Shown here: in pieces, positions 24,141 through 33,739 of the stretch
Layout: each line of letters starts with the position of its first letter
Numbering within the stretch: the stretch's first letter is position 1
Source: JAOUEA01 sp041287635
GTDB taxonomy: Bacteria > Actinomycetota > UBA4738 > HRBIN12
Assembly: GCA_041287635.1 (NCBI GenBank)
Contig: JBGGNG010000057.1
Coordinates: 62,001-126,000 of the forward strand
DNA length: 64,000 bases
Reading direction: 5' to 3'
Made by a program: the position numbers and the translations under genes
Notes under the pieces: model-generated
What the model was told of the DNA's origin: nothing
The model's input: the letters and a program-made list of their open reading frames with translations, nothing else
Databases searched by the model: none

Positions 24141-25498
24141 TCCCTCGGTCGATGTCGGCGATCGCGGGGGAGGTGGGCGGCAGGCTCACCGGTGCCGATG
24201 CGGAGATCACGCACGTGGTGACCGACTCGCGTCTCGTGAGTCCCGGCGCGCTGTTCGTCGCCCTCGCGGGTGAGCGGACCGACGGTGCGGGGTTCGTCGA
24301 GGACGCGCTCGCACGCGGCGCGACGGGGGCGCTCGTGCCCGAGGGCGTCGTCATGGCGGGTTCGGGCATCGTGGTCGCCTCCACCGGCGAGGCCCTGCTG
24401 AGGCTGGCCACGGCCGAGCGGACGCGTTCGTCCGCGATCGTGGTCGGGATCACCGGCGCCAACGGGAAGACCACCACGAAGGACATGGCGGCGGCGGTGC
24501 TCTCCCGGACGTACCGGACCCACGCGAGCCCGGGGTCGTTCAACAACGAGATCGGCCTGCCGATCACGATCCTCGGCGCCGACCCGGCGACCGAGGTCAT
24601 CGTCGCCGAGCTCGGCGCCCGTCGCAAGGGCGACGTCACGCTGCTGTGCGAGGTCGCGAAGCCGGCGATCGTCGTCGTGACGAACGTTGGCGTGGCGCAC
24701 ATCGAGATCTTCGGGTCCTGGGAGGCGATCGTCGAGGCGTCGGCGGAGCCGGTCGAGGCCGTCGCGGCGGAGGGCTGGGTCGTCCTGAACGCCGACGACC
24801 CGGTCGTCGCCGGCTTCCGCTCACGCGCTGCCGGTCGTGTCGTCACCTTCGGCGTGCATGCCGATGCGGATGTGCGAGCCGAGGGCGTGGAGATCGGGGC
24901 CGATGGCACGGCCTCGTTCACCCTCGTCACCAGAGATCGGCCCGTGCCCGTCGACCTGCCGATCGCCGGCGAGCATATGGTGCCCAACGCTCTCGCAGCG
25001 GCGGCGGTCGGCCAGATCCTCGGTGTGCCGGCGGAGGCGTCGGCCCAGGCACTCGCCACCACGGCCCTCTCGCGCTGGCGCATGGAGACCTTCACGACCC
25101 ACGAGGGCGTCCGCGTGATCAACGACGCGTACAACGCGAACCCCGAGTCGATGGCGGCCGCGCTGAAGACCGCTCGTGTGATGGCGGCCGACGCCCGGCT
25201 GATCGCGGTCCTCGGGCACATGGCCGAGATCGGACCGATCGCGGGAGTTGCCCATGAGCAGGTGGGCGATCTCGCGGCACGTCTGCCGGTCGACCGGCTC
25301 GTGACGGTCGGACACGACGCTCGACCGATCGCGATGTCAGCGCTCCGCGAGGGCGTGGAGCCCGAGAACGTCGCCTCCTACGACGATCCGAGGGACGCGC
25401 TGGCCGACGTGCGGGCCCATGCCCGCGTCGGGGACGTCGTGCTCGTCAAGGGCTCGCGCGCCGCCGGCCTGGAGAGCGTCGCGGAGGCGCTGCGGTGA
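24137..25498 (+). CDS. murF: UDP-MurNAc-tripeptide:D-Ala-D-Ala ligase
   Basis: 453 residues from a GTG overlapping the murE stop (GTGA). VVTDSRLVSPGALFVAL at the N terminus, the P loop GITGANGKTTTKD (near 104), NNEIGLPITIL, TNVGVAHIEIFGS and RVINDAYNANPESMAAAL are all MurF hallmarks. It completes the UDP-MurNAc-pentapeptide. Coupled to murE and mraY by 4-nt overlaps. Confidence 0.97.
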   Translation: MIPRSMSAIAGEVGGRLTGADAEITHVVTDSRLVSPGALFVALAGERTDGAGFVEDALARGATGALVPEGVVMAGSGIVVASTGEALLRLATAERTRSSAIVVGITGANGKTTTKDMAAAVLSRTYRTHASPGSFNNEIGLPITILGADPATEVIVAELGARRKGDVTLLCEVAKPAIVVVTNVGVAHIEIFGSWEAIVEASAEPVEAVAAEGWVVLNADDPVVAGFRSRAAGRVVTFGVHADADVRAEGVEIGADGTASFTLVTRDRPVPVDLPIAGEHMVPNALAAAAVGQILGVPAEASAQALATTALSRWRMETFTTHEGVRVINDAYNANPESMAAALKTARVMAADARLIAVLGHMAEIGPIAGVAHEQVGDLAARLPVDRLVTVGHDARPIAMSALREGVEPENVASYDDPRDALADVRAHARVGDVVLVKGSRAAGLESVAEALR

Positions 25499-26562
25499 TC
25501 TCGATCCTGGTGGCGGGCGCGATCGGTCTGGCGGTGACGCTGCTCGGCACCCCGATCGCGATCAAGGTGTTCACGGTCTGGGGGTGGGGCCAGCGCATCC
25601 GCGAGGACGGTCCACATACCCACATGGAGAAGATGGGAACGCCGACGATGGGTGGCATCGTGATCCTCGTCGGCCTGCTGCTCGCGTTCCTCGCCACGCG
25701 GTTCACGAGCGGGCCTATCACCCCGGCGGGGCTCGCGCTCGTGGTGGCGGTCGTGGGCTTCGGGCTCGTGGGCTTCCTCGATGACTTCATGAAGGTCCGC
25801 AACCGCCGGTCGCTGGGGCTGACGAAGCTGCAGAAGTTCTGCGGCACCGCGATCGTCTCGGTGCTGTTCGGCGTGATCGTGGCGCGCTCCAGCGACGAGA
25901 CCGGCATCAGCACGAACCTGTCGTTCATCCGCCCGACGGCCATCTCGCTCGGCGTCTTTTTCCTCGTCTGGGTCTTCGTCGTGCTCACCGCGTCGTCGCA
26001 TGCGGTCAATCTCACCGACGGCCTCGACGGGCTGGCCGCCGGATCGAGCGCGCTCGTGTTCGCGTCCTACGCCTTCATCGCCTTCTGGGAGTTTCGGCAC
26101 CTCTGCTTCGGCGCGGAAGGCATCGCACGGCAGGGCTGCTTCGACGTGAACGGACCCGCGATGCTCGACAACGCGATCATGGCGGCCGCCATGATGGGAG
26201 CACTCGCCGGCTTCCTCTGGTGGAACGCCGCCCCCGCGCGGATCTTCATGGGAGACACCGGTGCCCTCGCGATCGGGGGTCTCCTCGGCGCCCTCGCGAT
26301 CACCACGAACACCCAGCTCCTGCTCGTGATCCTCGGCGGGCTCTTCGTGATGGAGACGATGTCGGTGATCCTGCAGGTGATCTCGTTCCGTGGGTTCGGG
26401 CGACGGATCTTCCGCATGTCGCCGATCCACCATCACTTCGAACTCGCCGGGTGGCCCGAGTTCACCGTGATCGTGCGGTTCTGGATCATCGCGGGCCTCT
26501 GCGTGGCCGTGGGCCTGGGTCTGTTCTACGCCGACTTCATCCGCCTGGGAGGGCTCGAGTGA
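25495..26562 (+). CDS. mraY: Phospho-MurNAc-pentapeptide translocase
   Basis: 355 residues, about ten membrane helices. HMEKMGTPTMGGI near the start, FLDDFMKVRNRRSLGL with the paired aspartates, NLTDGLDGLAAG, FMGDTGALAIGG and SPIHHHFELAGW near the end are the conserved cytoplasmic loops. It transfers phospho-MurNAc-pentapeptide to undecaprenyl phosphate, giving lipid I. GTG start overlapping the murF stop. Confidence 0.97.
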   Translation: MISILVAGAIGLAVTLLGTPIAIKVFTVWGWGQRIREDGPHTHMEKMGTPTMGGIVILVGLLLAFLATRFTSGPITPAGLALVVAVVGFGLVGFLDDFMKVRNRRSLGLTKLQKFCGTAIVSVLFGVIVARSSDETGISTNLSFIRPTAISLGVFFLVWVFVVLTASSHAVNLTDGLDGLAAGSSALVFASYAFIAFWEFRHLCFGAEGIARQGCFDVNGPAMLDNAIMAAAMMGALAGFLWWNAAPARIFMGDTGALAIGGLLGALAITTNTQLLLVILGGLFVMETMSVILQVISFRGFGRRIFRMSPIHHHFELAGWPEFTVIVRFWIIAGLCVAVGLGLFYADFIRLGGLE

Positions 26563-27911
26563 GCGGGCGCTTCGACGGCGAGCGTGTGGTGGTGGTCGGC
26601 GCCGGCGTGGCCGGCGCCTCGGCTGCCCGCGTGCTCGTCGCCGAAGGCGCCACGGTGCGTGTGACCGAGGCGCGGCCCACGTCCGAGCTGTCCACGGTGG
26701 CGGCGCTGCGTGACGCCGGCGTCGAGATGCTGACCGGCGGCCACGAACCGGGGCATCTCGACGACGCGACGCTCGTCGTGACCGGCCCGGGAGTCTCCGA
26801 GGCCGCCCCCGTGCTCACGTGGGCGCGTGAGCGCGGACTCCCGATCTGGAGCGAGATGGAGCTCGGCGCACGACTCGCCGACGTGCCGTACCTGGCCGTC
26901 ACGGGCACGAACGGCAAGACCACGACCACCGGCATGATCGAGGCGTGTCTGCGCGCCGACGGCGTCGATGCCGTGGCGTGCGGCAACATCGGCCACCCGT
27001 TCCCCGAGGCAGCGCGCGCGGGGCACGAGGTTCTGGTCGTCGAGTGCTCGTCGTTCCAGCTCCGCATGCAGGCGTCGTTCCATCCCCGGGTCTCGGTGCT
27101 GTTGAACCTCGCGCCGGACCACCTCGACGAACACGGATCGTTCGAGGCGTACGCCGACGCGAAGGCGAGGATCTACGCGCTCCAGGGGCCGGATGACACG
27201 CACATCGGCAACCGCGACGATCCCGCGGCGGGCGCCCGATCGGCCGAGGCTCCCTGCGACGTCGTGTGGTTCCGCGCGGGAGCGCCCGGCGACGGCGAGG
27301 TCGGCTACGACCACGAGGATCTCGTCTCGAACCTGGAGAGCGAGCGCGTCCCACTGGGGCGTGTCGAGGGCACGGCCGGGAAGCGGGCCGACGCGGCCGC
27401 GGCGGCTGCGGCGGCGCTGGCGTTCGGCGTCTCGGCCCGTGGCGTGCGCGACGGCCTCGACGGCTTCGTGTCGGCGCCACATCGTGGTCAGATCGCGGCG
27501 GTCGTCGACGGCGTGACGTTCATCGACGACTCGAAGGCCACGAACGTGCACGCGGCACTCGCCGCGATCGATGGCGTCGAGGACGCCGTCCTGATCGCCG
27601 GCGGCATGGCCAAGGGTGTGGACCTGTCGCCGCTGGCCACGCGCGCCGGGCGGCTCCGAGCGGTGGTCGCGATCGGCGAGGGCGCCGCCGATCTCGTCCG
27701 GGTCTTCGACGGGGTGCGGCCCGTGCACGTCGCGTCGTCGATCGAGGATGCCGTGGGCACCGCTTTCGAGCTCGCCCGTCCCGGAGGTCGAGTGTTGCTG
27801 GCGCCGGCCTGTGCGAGCTGGGACCAGTTCCGTGACTACGCCGAGCGTGGCGACCGGTTCGCGGCAGCTGCGCACGGGTTGGAGCAGGAGGTGAGCGCCG
27901 GTGGCCCGTAG
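26559..27911 (+). CDS. murD: UDP-MurNAc-L-alanine:D-glutamate ligase
   Basis: 450 residues from a GTG overlapping the mraY stop. N-terminal Rossmann-like VVVVGAGVAGASAA, P loop AVTGTNGKTTTTG (near 113), ECSSFQLRMQ, LNLAPDHLDEHGS and the C-terminal FIDDSKATNVHAALAA are typical. It adds D-glutamate to UDP-MurNAc-L-Ala. The last 11 nt overlap ftsW, whose GTG lies just before the murD stop. Confidence 0.96.
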   Translation: MSGRFDGERVVVVGAGVAGASAARVLVAEGATVRVTEARPTSELSTVAALRDAGVEMLTGGHEPGHLDDATLVVTGPGVSEAAPVLTWARERGLPIWSEMELGARLADVPYLAVTGTNGKTTTTGMIEACLRADGVDAVACGNIGHPFPEAARAGHEVLVVECSSFQLRMQASFHPRVSVLLNLAPDHLDEHGSFEAYADAKARIYALQGPDDTHIGNRDDPAAGARSAEAPCDVVWFRAGAPGDGEVGYDHEDLVSNLESERVPLGRVEGTAGKRADAAAAAAAALAFGVSARGVRDGLDGFVSAPHRGQIAAVVDGVTFIDDSKATNVHAALAAIDGVEDAVLIAGGMAKGVDLSPLATRAGRLRAVVAIGEGAADLVRVFDGVRPVHVASSIEDAVGTAFELARPGGRVLLAPACASWDQFRDYAERGDRFAAAAHGLEQEVSAGGP

Positions 27912-29211
27912 GAGGCCGGCCCGCGACCGGCGGCACCACCTGCGCGTCGTGCGCGCGCCTGGTCGTCGCGCGGCCGCGATGCATGCGGCCCGCGTCAACG
28001 TGCTCCTGTTGCTCGTCCCGACCGCGGTGCTCACGGTCCTCGGGCTCACGATGGTGCTGTCGGCCGGGTCCGTCTCTGCGACCCAGGGCTACGACGGCAA
28101 CCCCTTCTGGTACTTCCAACGACAAGGCGTCTACGCGGTCATCGGCGTCGTCGCGCTGCTGATCGCCCTGCGGCTGCCCCACACCGTCTGGCAGAAGATC
28201 GCGGTGCCGGCGGTGGTGCTGCTGATCCCGCTGATGCTCGTCGCCCTGCACCACTCGGCGGGCTCGTCCCTCTACGGCGCCTCACGGTGGATCGACCTCG
28301 GGTACGTCACGCTGCAGCCCTCGGAGTTCATGAAGCTCGCGATCGTCGCGTTCACCGCCACGGTACTCACGAAGAAATGGGGCACGCTCGACGACCCGGT
28401 GCACCTGTTGATTCCGCTCGCCCCGGTCGTGCTGGGGGTGGCCCTGCTCGTGATCCTGCAGCGTGACCTCGGCACCACGGTGATCATCTGCGGATCGGTG
28501 TTCGTGCTGATGTTCGCCGCCGGGGTGCGCCTGCGCTACCTGGTCGTCACGGGCGCCGTCGCGATCGCCGGGACCGCGTTCCTGATCTTCGGGGAGGCCT
28601 ACCGTCGAACCCGCTTCGTCGACGCGTTCCTGAACCCCTGGAACGATCCGGACGGGGCCGGATTCCAGCTGATCCAGGGCATGATCGCGTTCGGCTCGGG
28701 TGGATGGATGGGGGTCGGTCTGGGCGCCAGTCGTCAGAAGTGGGACTACCTGCCGAACGCGCACTCCGACTTCATCTTCGCGATCGTCGGCGAGGAGCTC
28801 GGCCTGCTCGGGGCGCTGTTCGTGCTGGCGATGTTCGCCGTGCTCCTGTTCGCGGGGGTCCGTATCGCGATCGCCGCGCCCGACACTTTCGGTCGCCTGA
28901 TGGCCGCGGGCATCACCGGGTGGATCGGGCTGCAGACGATCATCAACCTCGGCGCGGTCACCGGCCTGATGCCGATCACGGGCGTGCCGTTGCCGCTGCT
29001 GTCGTTCGGCGGCACCGCGCTCGTCGTCACGCTCGCGGCCATCGGGGTCCTCGCCGGAATCGCCCGAGCGAGCGCCCAGGCTTCGCCTCGATCGTCGTCG
29101 GCCGGGTCCTCCACACGCACACGGCCAACGAGGCGCCCCACGACCTCGGCCGCACGTGCGCGCGAGAGGACGGCTCGACAGCACGCGGCCGGGGGAAGGA
29201 CCGCGCGGTGA
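27901..29211 (+). CDS. ftsW: Septal peptidoglycan polymerase FtsW (SEDS family)
   Basis: 436 residues with a basic cytoplasmic N terminus and about ten membrane helices. WIDLGYVTLQPSEFMKLA (the SEDS helix with Glu), YLPNAHSDFIFAIVGEELG and GVPLPLLSFGGTALV are the signature loops. It polymerises lipid II together with FtsI. A serine/arginine-rich tail of about 50 residues (from SAQASPRSSS) follows the last helix, longer than in many homologues. Coupled by GTGA to murG. Confidence 0.96.
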   Translation: MARRRPARDRRHHLRVVRAPGRRAAAMHAARVNVLLLLVPTAVLTVLGLTMVLSAGSVSATQGYDGNPFWYFQRQGVYAVIGVVALLIALRLPHTVWQKIAVPAVVLLIPLMLVALHHSAGSSLYGASRWIDLGYVTLQPSEFMKLAIVAFTATVLTKKWGTLDDPVHLLIPLAPVVLGVALLVILQRDLGTTVIICGSVFVLMFAAGVRLRYLVVTGAVAIAGTAFLIFGEAYRRTRFVDAFLNPWNDPDGAGFQLIQGMIAFGSGGWMGVGLGASRQKWDYLPNAHSDFIFAIVGEELGLLGALFVLAMFAVLLFAGVRIAIAAPDTFGRLMAAGITGWIGLQTIINLGAVTGLMPITGVPLPLLSFGGTALVVTLAAIGVLAGIARASAQASPRSSSAGSSTRTRPTRRPTTSAARARERTARQHAAGGRTAR

Positions 29212-30308
29212 GGGTCGTGATGAGTGGTGGTGGCACCGCCGGTCACGTCTTCCCCGCCGTGGCGGTCGCCGAACGACTGCGCGAGCGCGGTCACGACGTG
29301 CGCTTCATCGGGTCCGCAACCGGACAGGAAGCGACGCTCGTCCCCGACGCGGGGTTCCCGTTCGTGCCCGTGCGGGTGGCCTCGGCGCAGACTCGCGTCT
29401 CGCTCCAGACGGCCAAGGCCCTCTGGATGTCGCTCGTCGCCGCACGCGCCGTGCGTCCCATCGTGAGGGCGGCCGACGTGGTCGTCGGTATCGGGGGATA
29501 TGCGAGCGCACCCGCGATCGTGGCTGCGCGCCGGGTGCGGACCCCGATCGTGCTGATCGAGCAGAACGGCGTGCCGGGCGTGGTCAATCGCGTCGCGGCC
29601 CGATGGGCGGTCGCTGTCGCCACGACCTTCGAGGCGACGGCGTCTCGGCTGCCTTCGGGCACCCGAGTCCTGCGCACCGGCAATCCCGTCCGTCGCGAGA
29701 TCGCCGACGTCGCTGCCTCTCGCGCCGATCGCCGAGCCGAAGCGCTCCGCGCGTTCGCGCTCGACGACGATCGTCGTACGGTGTCGGTGTTCGGTGGGAG
29801 CCAGGGGGCTCGCCAGCTCGACCGGACGGTCGCGGCGGCGATCGGAGATCTCCGCGGTCGCGACGACATCCAGTTGCTCGTCGCGACCGGCGCCGCCCAT
29901 GTCGACGAGGTCGCACCGGCAGCAGCGGACCCCGGCGACCTGCTCGTGCGCGTGGAAGGGTTCATCGACCGCATGGATCTCGCCCTCGCGGTCACCGACC
30001 TCGCCGTTGCGAGGGCGGGGTCGGGCACGGTGTCGGAGCTCGCGGTCTGCGGGGTGCCGTCGATCCTCGTGCCGTACCCCTACGCCACCGAGCACCATCA
30101 GGAGGCCAACGGCCGCGAGGTGGAGCGCGCAGGGGGGGCCGAGGTCGTGATCGAGGCGGCACTTACGCCGACGGCCTTCGCCGAGCGGGTCACGGCGCTC
30201 CTCGACGACGAGCCTCGGCGTGCCGCGATGGCGGCGGCGATGCTCGAGTGGGCACGTCCCGACGCCGACGAGCGTATCGCGGACCTCGTGACGGAGGTCG
30301 CCGCATGA
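29208..30308 (+). CDS. murG: UDP-GlcNAc:lipid I GlcNAc transferase
   Basis: 366 residues, GT28 fold. SGGGTAGHVFPAVAVAE is the first glycine loop, GIGGYASAPAIVAA the second, FGGSQGARQLD the third, and YATEHHQEANGREVE the donor-binding region. It makes lipid II on the inner face of the membrane. GTG start overlapping the ftsW stop, stop overlapping the murC ATG. Confidence 0.97.
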   Translation: MRVVMSGGGTAGHVFPAVAVAERLRERGHDVRFIGSATGQEATLVPDAGFPFVPVRVASAQTRVSLQTAKALWMSLVAARAVRPIVRAADVVVGIGGYASAPAIVAARRVRTPIVLIEQNGVPGVVNRVAARWAVAVATTFEATASRLPSGTRVLRTGNPVRREIADVAASRADRRAEALRAFALDDDRRTVSVFGGSQGARQLDRTVAAAIGDLRGRDDIQLLVATGAAHVDEVAPAAADPGDLLVRVEGFIDRMDLALAVTDLAVARAGSGTVSELAVCGVPSILVPYPYATEHHQEANGREVERAGGAEVVIEAALTPTAFAERVTALLDDEPRRAAMAAAMLEWARPDADERIADLVTEVAA

Positions 30309-31735
30309 GGTCGTACGCGCCGCCCTCGGGAAGCATCCCCACGCTCCCCGTGCCGAGTCTCGTCGGGGTCCGGTCCGTGCACATGATCGGCGTCGGGGGG
30401 GCGGGCATGCGCAACCTCGCCCGTCTGCTGCTCGCCCGGGGCATCGAGGTGCGTGGTTCCGACATGAAGGACTCGAAAGGGTTGCGCGAACTGGTCGAGC
30501 CCGGCGCCGAGGTGTGGGTGGGTCACGATCCCACGCGGCTCGGCGCCCCCGACGCGGTGATCATCTCGAGCGCGATCGGCGACGCGAACCCGGAGCTGCG
30601 GGGGGCTCGGGAGCGCGAACTGCCCGTGTGGGCGCGGCAGCAGGCGCTGGCGGCGCTCGCCGCCGGGCATCGCGCCGTGGCCGTCGCCGGCACACACGGC
30701 AAAACGACCACCACCTCGATGATCGCGGTGGTCCTCGAACGGTGTGGACTCGATCCCAGCTACTTGATCGGGGGCGACCTCAACGAGAGCGGCAGCGGCG
30801 CGCGGAGCGGAGCCGGTGACGTCTTCGTCTTCGAGGCCGACGAGAGCGATGGGTCGTTCCTGCTCGCACGTCCCGACGTCGGAGTCGTCACGAACGTGGA
30901 TGTCGATCACGTCGACTTCTACCCGGGCGGTCGCGAGGAGATCGAAGCCGCGTTCGGTACGTTCGTCACCGGCTGCGAACGCGTCGTGGCGTGCGGCGAC
31001 GACCCCGGCGTCCGATCCGTGCTCGAGGATGCCGGCGTCCGGGCGATCCGCTACGGCGTCGGTCGAGACAACGACCTCGTGGTCTCGGTCGACGAGCTCG
31101 GTCCCGATGGCGCGGCCGGGCGCATCCACGACGCCGATGGCGCCGAGTCGACCCTGCGGCTGCGCGTGGACGGTGCCCACAATCTGATGAACGCTGCTGC
31201 GGCGGTCGGCGTCGCGACCCTGCTGGGGCTTCCGCTCGACGCCGCCGCGGCCGCCGTCGGCGCGTACGACGGCGTGCACCGCCGGTTCGAACGGCGTGGC
31301 CGGGCGCGCGGTGCCGACTTCTTCGACGACTACGGACACACGCCGACCGAGATGGCGGTCACGATCGAGACGGCCCGGCGTCGACGGCCCGCACGGTTGA
31401 TCGCGCTGGTGCAGCCGCACCGCTACTCGCGGGTGCAGGCGCTCTGGCGCGAGCTCGGCGAGAGCGTCGCCGGCGCCGATCTCGTGCTCGTGACCGATGT
31501 GTACGGCGCCGCTCAGGAGCCGATCCCCGGCGTGACCGGGAGGCTCGTGGTCGACGGCGTCGAGATGGCGTCGCCCTCGACCCCCGTCGTGTACCTGCCT
31601 CACCGCGCCGAGGTGATCGACTTCCTGGATCGAGAGGTGCGCGAAGGCGACCTCGTCGTGACGATGGGCTGCGGCGACGTGTGGATGCTGGCCGACGCGG
31701 CGGTCGAGCGGCTCGGAGGAGGACGCGAGCCATGA
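30305..31735 (+). CDS. murC: UDP-MurNAc:L-alanine ligase
   Basis: 476 residues. VHMIGVGGAGMRNLARLL binds the substrate nucleotide, GTHGKTTTTSM is the P loop, EADESDGSFL and NVDVDHVDFY follow, and DFFDDYGHTPTE and PHRYSRVQAL lie in the C-terminal domain. It joins L-Ala to UDP-MurNAc, the first committed ligase step. Coupled by ATGA on both sides. Confidence 0.97.
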   Translation: MRSYAPPSGSIPTLPVPSLVGVRSVHMIGVGGAGMRNLARLLLARGIEVRGSDMKDSKGLRELVEPGAEVWVGHDPTRLGAPDAVIISSAIGDANPELRGARERELPVWARQQALAALAAGHRAVAVAGTHGKTTTTSMIAVVLERCGLDPSYLIGGDLNESGSGARSGAGDVFVFEADESDGSFLLARPDVGVVTNVDVDHVDFYPGGREEIEAAFGTFVTGCERVVACGDDPGVRSVLEDAGVRAIRYGVGRDNDLVVSVDELGPDGAAGRIHDADGAESTLRLRVDGAHNLMNAAAAVGVATLLGLPLDAAAAAVGAYDGVHRRFERRGRARGADFFDDYGHTPTEMAVTIETARRRRPARLIALVQPHRYSRVQALWRELGESVAGADLVLVTDVYGAAQEPIPGVTGRLVVDGVEMASPSTPVVYLPHRAEVIDFLDREVREGDLVVTMGCGDVWMLADAAVERLGGGREP

Positions 31736-32661
31736 GTGACATCGCCCGGGCGGAGGCGATCCTGCGCGCGGCATGCGGCGACCGGGTTCGCGCCTCCTTC
31801 GCGATGGCACCGCTCACGACGTTCCGGATCGGCGGGTCCGCGGCCCTGTACCTGGAGCCCGAGTCCGAGGCCGACCTCGCCGCCGCCGCGCAGGCGGTTG
31901 CGGAGGGCGAGATCGCGTTCGTCGTGATCGGGAAGGGATCGAACGTCCTCGTCTCCGATCGCGGGTTCGACGGCCTCGTGATCCGCCTGGGGCGCGGATA
32001 CCGGTGGGCGGCGCGGGACGGGGATCGCCTCACCGCGGGTGGATCGATGCCCCTCCCCGCGCTGGCGGGCGTCGCGCTTCGGCACGCGCTCGAGGGCCTG
32101 GCCTTCGGCGTGGCGATCCCGGCCACGCTCGGGGGAGCGGTGAAGATGAACGCCGGCGCCCACGGGGGACAGATGGCCGACGTCCTCGTCGACATCGAGG
32201 TCTTCCGACTTGAGGACGGGCGCGTGGATCGCGTGCCCGCGGCGGCGGCCGGATTCTCCTATCGCCACTCGGAGCTCCCCTCGGATGCCGTCGTGACGGG
32301 CGCCCGGTTCGAGCTCCGGCCGGGGGATCCGCCCCTGATCCGGGCCGCGATGGACGAGGCCCGCGAGTGGAGGAGACGCACCCAGCCGCTCGCCGAGCCG
32401 AACTGTGGAAGCGTGTTCAAGAACCCGGTCGACGGACATGCCGCGCGATCGATCGAGGAAGCCGGGTTGAAGGGAACCCGGGTCGGCGGCGCGCAGATCT
32501 CTGTCAAGCACGCGAACTTCATCATCGCTGACGAAGGGGCCCGCGCGGACGACGTCCTGACGCTGATCGACCTGGTGCGCCAGACGGTGCAGGCCCACAG
32601 CGGCATCGTGCTCGAGCCCGAGGTCCAGCTGATCGGGGGGTTCGATCGTGTCAGCGGATGA
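31732..32661 (+). CDS. murB: UDP-N-acetylenolpyruvoylglucosamine reductase
   Basis: 309 residues, FAD-dependent. TTFRIGGSAALY, VIGKGSNVLVSD and PATLGGAVKMNAGAHGG bind FAD; FSYRHSEL, NCGSVFKNP (catalytic Ser) and EPEVQLIG (catalytic Glu) complete the active site. It reduces the enolpyruvyl group to MurNAc. In actinobacteria murB often sits between murC and ftsQ as here. The last 14 nt overlap ftsQ. Confidence 0.96.
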   Translation: MSDIARAEAILRAACGDRVRASFAMAPLTTFRIGGSAALYLEPESEADLAAAAQAVAEGEIAFVVIGKGSNVLVSDRGFDGLVIRLGRGYRWAARDGDRLTAGGSMPLPALAGVALRHALEGLAFGVAIPATLGGAVKMNAGAHGGQMADVLVDIEVFRLEDGRVDRVPAAAAGFSYRHSELPSDAVVTGARFELRPGDPPLIRAAMDEAREWRRRTQPLAEPNCGSVFKNPVDGHAARSIEEAGLKGTRVGGAQISVKHANFIIADEGARADDVLTLIDLVRQTVQAHSGIVLEPEVQLIGGFDRVSG

Positions 32662-33547
32662 GCACCGCGCAGCCCATCTGCCCGGGGGTCCCGACCCGTC
32701 GTCGAACACATCTGCCTCGGCGGTGTCGCCGCCCCACATCATGGACGAGGAACGTCGGCGCCGCCTCCGCCCGTGGGCGATCGCCGGGGCGACGGCCGTC
32801 GCGCTGGTGACCGGAACCGTCGCCCTCAGCTATACCCCTGCGTTCGGAGCACGAGTCGTCGAGGTCGAGGGTGAGGAGCGCCTCGCCCCGCGCCAGGTGA
32901 TGCGCCTGGCCGGCGTGGACCGCGGCACGAACGTCTTCCACCTCGACACGACCCTCGCAGAGTCTCGACTTGAGGCAGAGCCATGGATCCTCGATGCCAC
33001 GGTCGCCACGAGCCTGCCGGGTACGATCACGATCTCGGTCAGGGAGCGGACACCTGTGCTCATCCTCGTCACGGACGAGACGAGGCGGCTGGTCGCCGGC
33101 GACGGCACCGAGCTCGGGCGCGCGGTGCGAGGTTCCGTCTTCCCCGAGGTGACCGCGACGCTCGGGTCCACGATCGGAAGCACGGAGATCGAGGCCGCGG
33201 GAGAGGTCGTGCAGGCGATGTCCCCAGAGCTGCGTGCGCGCATCGACTCGATCACGGTGGCGCAGGACGGCACGATCACCCTCCTCGTCGACGGCGACGT
33301 GGAGGTCAGATACGGCACCGTGCACGACACCACGGCGAAGTCCCAGGCGCTCCGCGCGATCCTGCGCTACGCCGACGAGGAGGGGGGAGATCTGCTCTCC
33401 GTGGACCTGTCTGCCACCGCGGCGCCGACGGCGAGATTCGTCGGATCACAACAGCCGCTCTCGGTGCCCGACCCCTCTGCGGACGTGCCCGCCACCGTGG
33501 ACGGGGTCGAGGACGATGCCCACGCGTCCCCATCTCCGTCACCTTGA
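32648..33547 (+). CDS. ftsQ: Cell division protein FtsQ
   Basis: 299 residues from a GTG inside the murB end. A polar tail of about 42 residues, one membrane helix (about 43-63, AIAGATAVALVTGTVALSY), then a POTRA domain (VVEVEGEERLAPRQVMRLAG, TNVFHLDTT) and beta domain (LPGTITISVRERTPVLIL). A proline/serine tail ends the protein. It recruits FtsB/FtsL and FtsW-FtsI. It closes the tightly overlapping part of the cluster; ftsZ follows after 192 nt with its own promoter. Confidence 0.93.
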   Translation: MSADEHRAAHLPGGPDPSSNTSASAVSPPHIMDEERRRRLRPWAIAGATAVALVTGTVALSYTPAFGARVVEVEGEERLAPRQVMRLAGVDRGTNVFHLDTTLAESRLEAEPWILDATVATSLPGTITISVRERTPVLILVTDETRRLVAGDGTELGRAVRGSVFPEVTATLGSTIGSTEIEAAGEVVQAMSPELRARIDSITVAQDGTITLLVDGDVEVRYGTVHDTTAKSQALRAILRYADEEGGDLLSVDLSATAAPTARFVGSQQPLSVPDPSADVPATVDGVEDDAHASPSPSP

Positions 33548-33595
33548 CGCGGCTGGAACTGTCATCGACCGAGACAGTCGGGACCAACTCTCGAC

Positions 33596-33666
33596 TTGAC
33601 GGACCTGCTGAGACTTAGTAACTTGCCGGACTCTACGTCATGTAGATATGACAATAACACTATAGT
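33596..33666 (+). promoter_or_regulatory. ftsZ promoter region with AT-rich island
   Basis: TTGACG (33596-33601), 17 nt, TAACTT (33619-33624) is a good promoter. Just downstream, about 33630-33680 is strikingly AT-rich for this genome and holds a second -10-like TATAGT (33661-33666) and small inverted repeats (TCAT-N6-ATGA at 33638-33651). The ftsZ leader would be about 75-110 nt. Confidence 0.6.
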
Positions 33667-33739
33667 TTACGGTTACGGTTTGGTGGAAGGTACGGCATTT
33701 CCCCAGGTAGAGCGAGCCTCGGCTCGCGGAGGAAGACAG

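Noticed and set aside
32700..32720. TCGAACACAT sequence inside the 5' part of ftsQ as a third LexA site
   Set aside because: The right arm (CTGCCT) does not match GTTCGA; it lies within coding sequence.
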